Assembly (NCBI GenBank): GCA_016928415.1
Contig: JAFGKU010000048.1
Location: 1-64,000, forward strand
Length of the DNA stretch: 64,000 nucleotides
From: Spirochaetales bacterium
GTDB lineage: Bacteria > Spirochaetota > Spirochaetia > SZUA-6 > JAFGRV01
Direction: 5' to 3'
Shown here: positions 53,472 to 61,927 of the stretch, piece after piece
How the letters are laid out: every line of letters starts with the position of its first letter
Position numbering within the stretch: position 1 is the first letter of the stretch
The notes under the pieces: generated by a model
Told to the model about the DNA's origin: nothing
The model's input: only the letters and a program-made list of their open reading frames with translations
Database searches by the model: none
Translations under genes and position numbers: made by a program

Positions 53472-54659
53472 CTATTCTCCCGTCATTATCTTCTTTATTT
53501 TCGGTATCTCGTCGCCGAGCTTTTTCTCCATCAATTCAGCGGCGCCGCGCAGGGCATTAATGATGGCAGTTTCCTTTGACCCGCCCTGGGCATGCGTATT
53601 TTTCGCTTTCTCCAACGTCACCCTGGTTTCAAACAGTACTTTTCCATCAGCCACCCGGATAACCCTCAAGGTGGCGCGCGCCTCGGAGATAAAACCCTTT
53701 AATTTTTTACCCCTGAATTCAAGCTGGGCAACATTGAAGCAGTCGTTTAATACGACGACAAGGTACGAAACTCCCTTCTCCAGACTCAATTTCTTTATGG
53801 ACTTCGTGTCTCCGCCGTAAATCTTCATGAATTCTTTTCCCATGAGACTGCCATTGTACATGGTAAAGTCAAAAGCCACATCTTTAAGCTTGTTGTAAAC
53901 CGGATCAAAAATAACGGGGTCATTGGCCTCCCCTTCCTCCGATTTTTCCAGGACGAGTATCGTCGCCCTGTTGGCGGGCGGTTCGAAAAGAAAATCCCTG
54001 TTAAGTCCCTCAAATGTATAGGTATAACCCTTTTCACGGACCACTATACTGGCCCTGATGATATTCTGTGTATTGGCGTTGTCAAATTTCGCCACCTTGC
54101 AGGAAGCCTGGCCCAATTCATTCGTGTTCACGGAACCGGAAATAATCCCGCCGCCTTTAATGAATTTAAAGGTGACAGGCGCATTGGCGACTATCCATTT
54201 GGACCCGCTGACATTATAGGTAAGGCGAACGGAAGGAACCACCTCCAGATTCAGCGTGCTCCCGTGTTTCTGGTTTCCCTTTTCGTCAACCCATTCGTTT
54301 TCATCCACATCGAGGGAGAGGGAAGATTTCAATTTATTCAATTCTATTTCAGCCTCTTCTGCATATGTTTCCGCTTCCTCGGAAGGTTTTGCCTTGTTTT
54401 CATTTTCAGCGAGAACGGAAACAAGAAGCCTGATCCCTTCAGAAATATATCCGCCGTCGATTTTATCCATTCCTTGTTCATAATATTCCTTCATCCTGTA
54501 AACCGGATCATCGGAAGAACCGTCGGCTCCGGGAACAAAATCGGCGGACTCTTTTTGAAGAGCTTCCTCCCTGTCCGCTTCTTTTCCCGGTACGGTAGTG
54601 ACGCAGCCCGCCAGGAATAATACCAGACAGATGGCTATATGGATTGAATTTCTAATCAT
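53472..54659 (-). CDS. Lipoprotein of unknown function (395 aa)
   Basis: Lipobox L-A-G-Cys19 after a typical signal. Residues about 40-125 are helical and acidic; about 125-230 a beta domain (S-V-R-L-T-Y-N-V-S-G-S-K-W, G-S-V-N-T-N-E-L-G-Q-A-S-C). The C-terminal part has T-L-R-V-I-R-V-A-D-G-K-V-L-F-E-T followed by A-I-I-N-A-L-R-G-A-A-E-L-M, as in the LPP20/FlgO/TolB-like lipoproteins. Possible envelope or flagellar accessory factor. It shares strand with the next lipoprotein gene 49 bp upstream. Confidence 0.78.
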   Translation of the reverse strand: MIRNSIHIAICLVLFLAGCVTTVPGKEADREEALQKESADFVPGADGSSDDPVYRMKEYYEQGMDKIDGGYISEGIRLLVSVLAENENKAKPSEEAETYAEEAEIELNKLKSSLSLDVDENEWVDEKGNQKHGSTLNLEVVPSVRLTYNVSGSKWIVANAPVTFKFIKGGGIISGSVNTNELGQASCKVAKFDNANTQNIIRASIVVREKGYTYTFEGLNRDFLFEPPANRATILVLEKSEEGEANDPVIFDPVYNKLKDVAFDFTMYNGSLMGKEFMKIYGGDTKSIKKLSLEKGVSYLVVVLNDCFNVAQLEFRGKKLKGFISEARATLRVIRVADGKVLFETRVTLEKAKNTHAQGGSKETAIINALRGAAELMEKKLGDEIPKIKKIMTGE

Positions 54660-54708
54660 CTCTGTAAACTCCTATGGTTTCATCTAAAGCACCGAAACAG
54701 GCGCCTAT

Positions 54709-55404
54709 CTACCATTTTACATCAAAAACAAGATTTTTACCATTGATGATCAAATCTTTGACCGAAATAGAGTAAAAAAGTGTCCTTTTATCGGGCTGCA
54801 GGGTTCCCATTGATTTTTCATAAATGGCCGAGGGCACTGTTATGGAAAAAGAGAAATATTCATCAATGAGGATTTCATTCCATATCGCCTTGTCTTCCGG
54901 GGTCAGATCCATATCCGGCAGCCTGATTTCTTCATGGAAAAAATGGTGAGAACCGTTTTTTATGAAAAACAGATCCTTTTCCCCCAGGCCATGTATTTCA
55001 GCCAGGTCATGAACCGTTTTAAATCTCAATCCCGCTGTGATGCTGTAAGAGTTCCCGTTTTCTTCCATTGCGTATTCTTCCAGTTCAACACCTTCTTTCC
55101 CGACAAGGAGTCTTTCAAAATCGGCTCTTGCCACGGGAAAGGGCAAAAAATCGCTACTGCGATTAGGGTTGTGCGCAGGCAAAAAATCGCTACTGCGATT
55201 AGGGTTGTGCGCGGGCAAAAAATCGCTACTGCGATTAGGGTTGTGCGCGGGCAAATCATAGGTTTGTGCCAGCTCTTTTGAAATAAGATACCTTATGAAG
55301 AAGGTCCCTCCCCCATCATTATCCAGAACCAGTGAATTTTCCATGCTCAAACAGGAAGAGAGGATAATGATCGGAAAAAGGTAAAAAAGGATCCGGGTTT
55401 TCAT
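54709..55404 (-). CDS. Lipoprotein with three in-frame 12-residue repeats (231 aa)
   Basis: The start at ATG 55404 gives lipobox I-I-L-S-S-Cys18; an upstream ATG at 55419 is possible. Residues about 52-87 consist of three copies of F/D-L-P-A-H-N-P-N-R-S-S-D, encoded by the 36-bp DNA repeat at 55142-55249. The remainder is an unrecognised domain (R-A-D-F-E-R-L-L-V-G-K-E-G-V-E-L) with two helix-strand blocks that may match a spirochaetal lipoprotein family I cannot name. The insertion sits between the signal and the folded part, where it can be tolerated. Function unknown. Confidence 0.75.
   Translation of the reverse strand: MKTRILFYLFPIIILSSCLSMENSLVLDNDGGGTFFIRYLISKELAQTYDLPAHNPNRSSDFLPAHNPNRSSDFLPAHNPNRSSDFLPFPVARADFERLLVGKEGVELEEYAMEENGNSYSITAGLRFKTVHDLAEIHGLGEKDLFFIKNGSHHFFHEEIRLPDMDLTPEDKAIWNEILIDEYFSFSITVPSAIYEKSMGTLQPDKRTLFYSISVKDLIINGKNLVFDVKW
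55142..55249. repeat. Three tandem copies of a 36-bp palindrome-bearing repeat
   Basis: Units begin at 55142, 55178 and 55214 with exact 36-bp period; only one base differs (A or G at the unit end). Each contains ATCGC-TACT-GCGAT, a short hairpin, next to an A6 run. The period is a multiple of 3, so the lipoprotein frame is kept. Resembles in-frame palindromic elements that invade bacterial genes. Confidence 0.9.
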
Positions 55405-55502
55405 GTCAATATTTTCCATAATTATAACAAAATACGATTTACGAGGTCAATCCGTAATAAAACGCTTTAGCGTTTTGGTGTCCGGTGCCGCGCATACAAA
55501 AA

Positions 55503-55532
55503 AGGGCACTGCCGTGTTTACGGCAGTGCCCT
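55503..55532 (-). terminator. flaA rho-independent terminator
   Basis: A perfect 13-bp stem (55503-55515 with 55520-55532, loop of 4) is followed on the minus strand by a T6 run at about 55498-55503, a classic intrinsic terminator about 35 bp after the flaA stop. Confidence 0.9.
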
Positions 55533-55564
55533 GATTTATCTGTGTTTGATTCCGGATGAAGGAA

Positions 55565-56575
55565 CTATTCTTTCTGGTAGCCGTCCATTTTCTGTTCTTC
55601 AAGAACTTCAAGTACCATCCTGGCGCCGAGGCGTTTATATTCAGCCTGTTTCCTGGCTTCATTCCTGTCCTGCAGAATATGCCAGATTGATTCATCGTCG
55701 ATCTGGGGTTCTTCAAGATCAAGTACGGCCTGATCATAGGTTACCTTGATATCTTTTACGTACGTGATAAAGTCACCGCCGATGGCGTTGGCATCCCTGT
55801 AAATGATCAACCCAATGAACTTGATAAAAGGAACCGCCCTCGGGTACAGGGGATATTTCTGTAATTCGCGGTTTCTCACATCACCTACGTAATTGGGATT
55901 GACCCAACCCCTGTTTCCCCAGCCTTCATAGTCCAGGTATCCGCAGGCATACCTTTTTTCTTCATATTTTTCGTTCATGAGGATTACTTCAACGGCATGC
56001 GGGTAGTTGGCGCCATATATCGTCATATCGATACTCTTTATGACACCTACATTCTTTAAAACACCGATCCCGTCGAATTTTTCGCCCTTACCGATGTCGG
56101 CATCGGCAACGGTGAGTGATCCGTCCGCCGCTACCGTATCCTTGTCCTGGTAAGCTTGAATCTCAAACGGCGGTTTAATAATGGCATACGAATTAAAATT
56201 GGACTCCGGGAATTTGATCCTGACACCAAGAATTTTTTTGCTTTTCATGTCCTGGCCCTTGTAATCCCTTGCATTGGCGGTTGTTTCCGCTTCCTTGGTA
56301 AAGCAGAGAGACTGCCTTGCAACTGTGGCTGACGATGATGCAAGGACCACCCTCCATTTTCCAAGTGCCAGCGACGATACCATTTTCGCCTTTTCCTCTT
56401 CGGTAAACTGGGCTCCGGCCTCCCGGCTGTAGTTAATGAGTGTTCTTTCATTATCCCTGGGCGGGTCGCCGTAATCTGCTCCCAGTTCCGAAAAATCAAT
56501 CAAAGTACTTGTCAAGGAAAATGCTAGACTACATGTAACCAGTAAAAAAATTCCAAAGAAAATTCCTCGTTTCAT
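55565..56575 (-). CDS. flaA: Flagellar filament outer-layer (sheath) protein FlaA
   Basis: 336 aa, typical FlaA length. Signal peptide (1 to about 19) for export to the periplasm, where FlaA sheaths the flagellar core in spirochaetes. Recognisable family segments: L-I-D-F-S-E-L, L-G-V-R-I-K-F-P-E-S-N-F-N-S-Y-A-I-I-K-P-P-F-E-I, S-I-D-M-T-I-Y-G-A-N-Y-P-H-A-V-E-V and V-N-P-N-Y-V-G-D-V-R-N. Start ATG 56575 has AAAGGAG at 8 bp. It has its own promoter and strong terminator, so it is a monocistronic, highly expressed unit. The Lys/Glu-rich tail is normal for the family. Confidence 0.92.
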   Translation of the reverse strand: MKRGIFFGIFLLVTCSLAFSLTSTLIDFSELGADYGDPPRDNERTLINYSREAGAQFTEEEKAKMVSSLALGKWRVVLASSSATVARQSLCFTKEAETTANARDYKGQDMKSKKILGVRIKFPESNFNSYAIIKPPFEIQAYQDKDTVAADGSLTVADADIGKGEKFDGIGVLKNVGVIKSIDMTIYGANYPHAVEVILMNEKYEEKRYACGYLDYEGWGNRGWVNPNYVGDVRNRELQKYPLYPRAVPFIKFIGLIIYRDANAIGGDFITYVKDIKVTYDQAVLDLEEPQIDDESIWHILQDRNEARKQAEYKRLGARMVLEVLEEQKMDGYQKE

Positions 56576-56615
56576 TTATAGACTCCTTTCGCACTTAACT
56601 ACGGTTTTATCTAAA

Positions 56616-56643
56616 ATTATAGTAATGGAGAAAGCTTTGTCAA
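56616..56643 (-). promoter_or_regulatory. flaA promoter (sigma70-like)
   Basis: TTGACA (56638-56643) and TATAAT (56616-56621) on the minus strand, both perfect, 16 bp apart. No sigma28-type box was needed, in line with FlaA of spirochaetes being sigma70-transcribed. Confidence 0.75.
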
Positions 56644-56861
56644 CGAATTTTATTTTTTTTTATGGAAAAATGGCCGGTTCTTCAATAAATCACAATTCTT
56701 CTACCCAAACGATACATTGAAACAAACCTGTATCTTCCGGACCCCGGGAAAAACAGCCTGCTTTTTCGAGATTAAAAAAATGACTTAAAAATAACATATC
56801 GATATGCTGTAATTATAACTTTAATTGCCAGATATATAGCTGTTTTTTCGGAGGTTTTACA

Positions 56862-56886
56862 CATTGCTTCTTGAAAGAAAGCAATG
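56862..56886 (-). terminator. Possible hairpin after the GerMN gene
   Basis: CATTGCTT (56862-56869) pairs with AAGCAATG (56879-56886), loop of 9. It is just past the stop on the minus strand but has no U-run. Confidence 0.35.
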
Positions 56887-56893
56887 TTGGGGT

Positions 56894-57421
56894 CTATTTT
56901 ACCATATCCTCTACATAACGCATTTCCAGTTTTTGTCCGGATTCCTCACCCCTGTTAAAGACCGGGACCTGGCCGTTGATGAAAAAAATAATGTCCTTGA
57001 GGCCCGGAAAATTAAATTTCAATGTATTGATGACACTTTGAAAAATATCAACATAACTTAAGGGAAATTCCTTGTCCAGAAACAGTATATCCCTGGAGAA
57101 ATTCAGGTATAAAACCTCCTCTTCCTCCTTGAATAAAAGTGACACGAGCCTGGTTTTATAGGGAAAAAGCAATGTGCTTTGTTTGTTCATTGGTCCGTAT
57201 ACAAGTTCTTCCAGGAGATTCTGGATATCTTCTTCCGTCGACTCCTTTTTGTTCAAATACCGTTCTTCACCAATCAGTTTATTCGTGAATTTTTCGGGAA
57301 AAAAAAGAATCCGGCGTACGTAGCCGGCCCTGTTTACCAGATAAAAAATAAGGGAAAGCGTGAACAGGAATACGATTATTCCCGAGAAAATCAGCAGATA
57401 GTGTTTAAATTTTATTTCCAC
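56894..57421 (-). CDS. GerMN-domain membrane-anchored protein
   Basis: 175 aa from a GTG with GAGGTG close by. A single N-terminal membrane anchor (about 8-31) is followed by a GerMN domain (about 60-165: L-L-E-E-L-V-Y-G-P, V-L-Y-L-N-F-S-R-D-I-L, V-I-N-T-L-K-F-N-F-P). GerMN domains sit outside the membrane in sporulation, germination and envelope proteins and are often paired with amidases. Here an N-acetylmuramoyl-L-alanine amidase gene lies 71 bp upstream, which supports a cell-wall role. Not a spore former by any sign in the window. Confidence 0.85.
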   Translation of the reverse strand: MEIKFKHYLLIFSGIIVFLFTLSLIFYLVNRAGYVRRILFFPEKFTNKLIGEERYLNKKESTEEDIQNLLEELVYGPMNKQSTLLFPYKTRLVSLLFKEEEEVLYLNFSRDILFLDKEFPLSYVDIFQSVINTLKFNFPGLKDIIFFINGQVPVFNRGEESGQKLEMRYVEDMVK

Positions 57422-57492
57422 GGAGCACCTCGATATTTAATGTTAAAAGCGGACTGCCTCAAGAACCGATGACTATCAGGAGGACCGCAAAA

Positions 57493-58530
57493 TCATTCTG
57501 TAAATCCCTTTGTCTTCTCAAATTTCGATACAAAATTAATGATGCCATTATACATGGAAGCACTCAACTTTTTCAAGTATTCAGAATCATTTAATAAAGC
57601 CGCCTCCTCCGGGTTTGTCACGAAACCGACCTCGATAAGGACGGACGGCATCTTGGCATTCCTGACGACGAACCAGGATTCCGCCTTGGTTCCCCTGCTT
57701 TCCGATATACCGCCCAGTTCCCTTGACATGCTTTCGATAATACTCTGTGCCAGAGTGATGCTTTCAATGGAAAACTCCTCCTCCAGCATGGTATTGAGGA
57801 TGGGCAGAATATTTTTTTCATCCTCATCGAGTTTTTTCTCATCAATAAGGTCACGCCGGTAATCGATGGGCAAATACCAGACCTCGAAGCCTTTGGCCCT
57901 TGTATTGAAACTGGCATTGGCATGGATGGAAACAAATATAATCGCTTCATTTTCCTTGAGCGGGATGCTGTTTGCCAGGTTTGTTCGTTCTTCCAGTTTC
58001 AAAAAAGTATCGTCAGAACGTGTAAGAACGATTTTTTTATCCGTATATTTTTCCTTAAGCATCGCATAGAGGGTGGTTCCTACTTCAAGCACGACATCCT
58101 TTTCCAGGACCTTGAAACTCCCTGATTTGGTTTTGTGAGTACCTATCGCGCCAGGGTCCGTTCCCCCGTGGCCCGGATCAATCATTATACAGGCCACTTT
58201 GGGTACGAACACCTCATCCGCGTTTTCTGCAAAATACTTTTTAATTGTCGCCGCCGCCTCAACCGGAAGCAGAATTGTACCGTTTTTATCCCTTTTCCAT
58301 TCCCCCGTTTTTACCAGGAGGGAATAATCGAAAATAAGCCAGGGAGTATCAATCTTGAAAAGAACAACACAGTTATTCTTTTGTATACAACCCGTTTCGG
58401 TCACCGGATTCCAGTAAAGAAGGGCATTCACTTCCTGCAAAAAATCGGTAAGCCCGGTGCTCTCTGAAAAAACGGGTAACACGATAATGAAGAGCAGTAA
58501 TACCGTTACAATGCGGCTGATTTTTCCCAT
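57493..58530 (-). CDS. N-acetylmuramoyl-L-alanine amidase (Amidase_3)
   Basis: 345 aa. Signal segment (about 5-22). The C-terminal amidase domain (about 110-340) has the zinc and catalytic residues: His121 (D-P-G-H-G-G), Glu149 (V-V-L-E-V), His203 (S-I-H-A-N) and Glu300 (L-I-E-V-G-F). It cuts the bond between MurNAc and L-Ala in peptidoglycan, used in cell separation or remodelling around flagella. The region before it (about 25-105) is unassigned. The ATG at 58530 overlaps the ATP-grasp gene by 25 nt with GGAG inside; ATG 58575 is the alternative. Confidence 0.92.
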   Translation of the reverse strand: MGKISRIVTVLLLFIIVLPVFSESTGLTDFLQEVNALLYWNPVTETGCIQKNNCVVLFKIDTPWLIFDYSLLVKTGEWKRDKNGTILLPVEAAATIKKYFAENADEVFVPKVACIMIDPGHGGTDPGAIGTHKTKSGSFKVLEKDVVLEVGTTLYAMLKEKYTDKKIVLTRSDDTFLKLEERTNLANSIPLKENEAIIFVSIHANASFNTRAKGFEVWYLPIDYRRDLIDEKKLDEDEKNILPILNTMLEEEFSIESITLAQSIIESMSRELGGISESRGTKAESWFVVRNAKMPSVLIEVGFVTNPEEAALLNDSEYLKKLSASMYNGIINFVSKFEKTKGFTE

Positions 58531-60146
58531 TTCTCCAACCTGTTTTTCACGTCTTTTCCTTCTTTTATATCGCATTTTAGCACATCTATCAAATAAAGTC
58601 CGGCCTGCAGCCCGCCCTTGAGGAACGCTTTCCAGAATATGCTTCCCACGACAATATCATTGCTGTTCCCGGAATACGCGGATACGCCGCCGAGTAAGAC
58701 AAAACGGTCCCATTCATCATGCAGGGTATGGCCATGCCAATTATGATTTTGTTCCTTATCTATACAAGGAAGGGGGAATATGGATATGCGTTTTATTTTT
58801 GATAACGATGCTGGTAAGGATTCTGATTCTGGTACGTGATAGGCCGGCATCTTTTTGAACGCATCCCGGTTTTCCGGCAGGTCCAGTTGAAAAGCGGTAT
58901 AAGCACCGTTGCCGAAAATAAATTCCTCCGTCTCCCGGCAATCTCCCTTCAAGACTACCGTGACCGCGCCGATTGCCTTTTCGGCCATTTTTTCCGCTTC
59001 CTCTCTTGTATCGGCACAGGTGATGATATTGCCGCATTTTTCAACATTATTCGTCGGAAAGACGACGGTACTTCCCGGGTCTACACGTAAAAAAGACGCC
59101 TTCACCCCTACTTTTTCCGTTACGGAATCGAATCCTTTTACTTCCTTTACAATCCCCGGGATGGAAATAAAGGCGCGTTCACAACTCGTCCTTTTGTACA
59201 ACGGGGTCAAGTCTCCGGGGGGGAGCCCCACCGCTATTTTCAGGGCCGCCCGGGTCACTTCGACACCCGAGGAATAGGGGAAGGTCCACCCCGACATGTA
59301 CCCTCCCGACAGCCTGGCCGCTATCTCCCCTATTACGGGCCCATTGCCTGCTATTTTTATGTCACCCTTGGCTGCACCCATGTCTATCCCCAGGGCCTTC
59401 ACACCTGCCATGAAGACGTCCGCCGCGCGCCGCACCGTATCCCCGGGGAGGGACGTGGGCATCGTATGCCCCAGTTCCACGAAATACGGTTCAAAATAAA
59501 TATGCCTGTCGGCGATTCCGCAAAGGGTGATTTGCCCCCCGTACACAACGGCATCGATACTCAGTTCCGGACCGTCTATGTATTGTTCTGCGATAACCCT
59601 GCCCGAACGGGATAATTCCAGGGCGGACTCAAAGGCTTTTCTCAATCCGTTTTCCGAATCGACACGGCGCACTCCCCTGGCGCCCATGTTGTCCACCGGT
59701 TTCACGACCAGCGGAAAACTCAGTGTTTCAAGGATGCGGGATAAATCCGACCCGGCGGTCAGGCATGCAAACGCCGGGCTGGCCACACCGTGCTCCCTGA
59801 AAGCCTGCCGCATTTTCACCTTGTCGGTGGCTTTCAGGGCCGTCTCATAGGGCACGCCGGGCAGATGAAGGGCTTCGGCTATGTAACTGACGGACGTGGA
59901 AAAATCCGTCCCGGCCGTAAAGACGCCGTCCAGCCCGTAAAGGTCCCTGTATTTTTCAGCCATGGCCACCAGGCCGTCCAGGTCTTTCAAATCAACGTTT
60001 TCAAAGTGGTCGGCCGGTTTCCTTCCTTCCGCTTCCGGATTCCCGTCCGCAACAATGACCTTCCACCCCATGTCTTTGGCAATGGTTATGGCGGGAACCT
60101 GCATGACACCCGCCCCAAGTATTAAAATGACCTTTTCTTCTTTCAT
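58506..60146 (-). CDS. ATP-grasp ligase (carboxylate-amine/thiol type)
   Basis: 546 aa. An N-terminal Rossmann-like part (V-I-L-I-L-G-A-G-V-M-Q) is followed by ATP-grasp at about 105-310 (L-V-V-K-P-V-D-N-M-G-A-R-G-V, V-I-A-E-Q-Y-I-D-G-P-E-L-S-I-D-A, I-G-E-I-A-A-R-L-S-G-G-Y). It most resembles carbamoyl-phosphate-synthase/PurK-like stand-alone ligases of surface-polysaccharide clusters, which join an acid to an amine. The last 130 residues (N-H-N-W-H-G-H-T-L-H-D-E-W-D-R-F) are not recognised. The ATG overlaps the stop of the preceding gene (ATGA). Confidence 0.85.
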   Translation of the reverse strand: MKEEKVILILGAGVMQVPAITIAKDMGWKVIVADGNPEAEGRKPADHFENVDLKDLDGLVAMAEKYRDLYGLDGVFTAGTDFSTSVSYIAEALHLPGVPYETALKATDKVKMRQAFREHGVASPAFACLTAGSDLSRILETLSFPLVVKPVDNMGARGVRRVDSENGLRKAFESALELSRSGRVIAEQYIDGPELSIDAVVYGGQITLCGIADRHIYFEPYFVELGHTMPTSLPGDTVRRAADVFMAGVKALGIDMGAAKGDIKIAGNGPVIGEIAARLSGGYMSGWTFPYSSGVEVTRAALKIAVGLPPGDLTPLYKRTSCERAFISIPGIVKEVKGFDSVTEKVGVKASFLRVDPGSTVVFPTNNVEKCGNIITCADTREEAEKMAEKAIGAVTVVLKGDCRETEEFIFGNGAYTAFQLDLPENRDAFKKMPAYHVPESESLPASLSKIKRISIFPLPCIDKEQNHNWHGHTLHDEWDRFVLLGGVSAYSGNSNDIVVGSIFWKAFLKGGLQAGLYLIDVLKCDIKEGKDVKNRLEKWEKSAAL

Positions 60147-61927
60147 GGTGTACCGTCCCCGGTTTTTCTCGCATAAACTTCGAACGTGTCCCCCAGCTGA
60201 AAAAAACGGCTGATATTGAGGAATAGTGCATAAAAAAAGGGATGGACGGGTTTCTCCGGCTTTATAAACGGGAACCGTTCCGGATGATGTCCCGTAACCC
60301 GGAAGTGTTCCACTTTAAACCCGTATTTGCCCAGAATTCTTCGGCAGTTTTTCTTGTTCCAGATTGTATAATGGTCGGAGGGACTCTGTTCAAGGAAGCT
60401 TCTTTTGTTCCTGCGTGCCGATATTCCCTTCCCGTACGGTGTGGCAAAAGCGAAAATTCCCGAAGGGGGGACCAGGGTGCTCACCGTTTTTAATACCCTT
60501 TCAAGCAGCTTGAAATGTTCAATAACATACCACATGGTCACAACCGAAACACCCTTGAATAAAGGGCTTCCCTCATCCGTAAATTCTTCAAAATCAATGA
60601 CATAAGCCCTGATTTTGAGTTCCTTATTTATATAATCGACAGCTGTTTTGGATATATCCAGCCCCAAAGCATCAAAACCACGGGAAACGGCGGCGGAAAG
60701 AAAGGGACCGTACGCGCAGCCGATATCAAGAAGTCTTTTCCCTGCCGGATTTTTTACGAGGTTTTCAATAATCCCAGTCCGCTGCATTGAAACAGCCTTG
60801 ATGTTTTCAAAATCATCCAGGTAGGTTTTACCGTACTGCTTTTTATATTCTGAAAAAAAATAATCCTTCTCATACCGCACCGGCTTTAGTCCCAGGGGGA
60901 AAAGAAAGGTAATCCCGCAGGCCCGGCATCGAAAGTAGGTTTTTCCGGGAAACCGTGCCGTTACCTCGCTGCTCCCAACCCGGCAGACCGGGCATTGCGC
61001 GGAAGGAACGGGCGCGCCGGCGTCTAAAAATACGGACACGAATTCGTACAGGGACTTGTTATCCCTGTACAGCCTGTCATACCTTTCTATAGAGCCCGAT
61101 AGGATATTTTTATCCGCCAGGATCTTTTTAAACCGGGCGAGTGACGGTCTGAGTACCCCTATTTCCGGGAAGCCCGCTTTCCGGCTGAGCCGCCTGTGAT
61201 ACGGTGTGGGATTAAAAAGAATGAGAGGCACCCGGTAAAAGAGGGCTTCAAAACAGGTGAGTCCGAAATGGGTAAGGACCAGGTCATAATCAGGTAAAAG
61301 GGATGAAACGTCCGTGCAGTCACGTATCACCTTTAACCCTTCAGGCCATTTTACCTGTTTAAAACCGGGCCCCTGAACAATGGTTATTTCCTCCGGATCA
61401 AAAATGTCATGATCCATTATAAGTGCAAGAATTTTACCGGTAAGGCCGGCTGAATCTTCCCCCCCAAAAGTGACGAGAATTTTCACTGAGGGAAAGGTGA
61501 TTTTTTTTTTGATCCTCGCAGGACGCGGTTCAAAGGGTGTATGCGGCAGGAAAATATTCGGCGGCAGCGGGGAAAGGGACGGCATGGTATCGATCAGAAA
61601 CGGCATGAGCGCCCTGGAGTCGCCTCCCTCATCAATGCCGATGACAGGGCCCCCCCGCTCGGCGAGTTCGTGGTAAAATTCCCTGTCCGTCTCCCTGTGG
61701 TCCACGAGTATAAAATCAAACCGGGAACTGCGGTCCATTCCGGAAATTACCGTGAAGGATTCCGCGCCTCCCCATGCTTCCAACCGCTTTACGGTGTCCG
61801 TATCTTTGATATACAAATAAGGACTTACCTTTTTCGAAGTGTTGAGGTGTTTGCCCAGCATCAACACGCGCTTGAGGTGGCCCGTGCCGTCCCCGGCTCC
61901 AGTCCGGGGAACAAAGAGAATGTTCAC
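60143..61927 (-). CDS. Fusion: PseG-like glycosyltransferase/hydrolase plus zinc-ribbon methyltransferase
   Basis: 594 aa. Residues 1-300 match the GT-B-like PseG/MurG family (G-D-G-T-G-H-L-K-R, V-T-F-G-G-E-D, L-T-H-F-G-L-T-C-F-E-A-L), which removes UDP in nucleotide-sugar synthesis or transfers a sugar. A zinc-ribbon-like C-P-V-C ... C-R-A-C (about 308-335) follows, then a class I SAM methyltransferase (L-L-D-I-G-C-A-Y-G-P-F at about 397-407, V-V-T-M-W-Y-V-I-E-H-F). The Cys4-plus-methyltransferase tail is common in nucleotide-sugar C-methyltransferases. GTG start abuts the upstream stop; AGGAGGTG lies 9 bp before it. Confidence 0.82.
   Translation of the reverse strand: MNILFVPRTGAGDGTGHLKRVLMLGKHLNTSKKVSPYLYIKDTDTVKRLEAWGGAESFTVISGMDRSSRFDFILVDHRETDREFYHELAERGGPVIGIDEGGDSRALMPFLIDTMPSLSPLPPNIFLPHTPFEPRPARIKKKITFPSVKILVTFGGEDSAGLTGKILALIMDHDIFDPEEITIVQGPGFKQVKWPEGLKVIRDCTDVSSLLPDYDLVLTHFGLTCFEALFYRVPLILFNPTPYHRRLSRKAGFPEIGVLRPSLARFKKILADKNILSGSIERYDRLYRDNKSLYEFVSVFLDAGAPVPSAQCPVCRVGSSEVTARFPGKTYFRCRACGITFLFPLGLKPVRYEKDYFFSEYKKQYGKTYLDDFENIKAVSMQRTGIIENLVKNPAGKRLLDIGCAYGPFLSAAVSRGFDALGLDISKTAVDYINKELKIRAYVIDFEEFTDEGSPLFKGVSVVTMWYVIEHFKLLERVLKTVSTLVPPSGIFAFATPYGKGISARRNKRSFLEQSPSDHYTIWNKKNCRRILGKYGFKVEHFRVTGHHPERFPFIKPEKPVHPFFYALFLNISRFFQLGDTFEVYARKTGDGTP

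Noticed and set aside
55142-55249. CRISPR array
   Set aside because: Units are directly adjacent with no spacers, and they encode in-frame residues.
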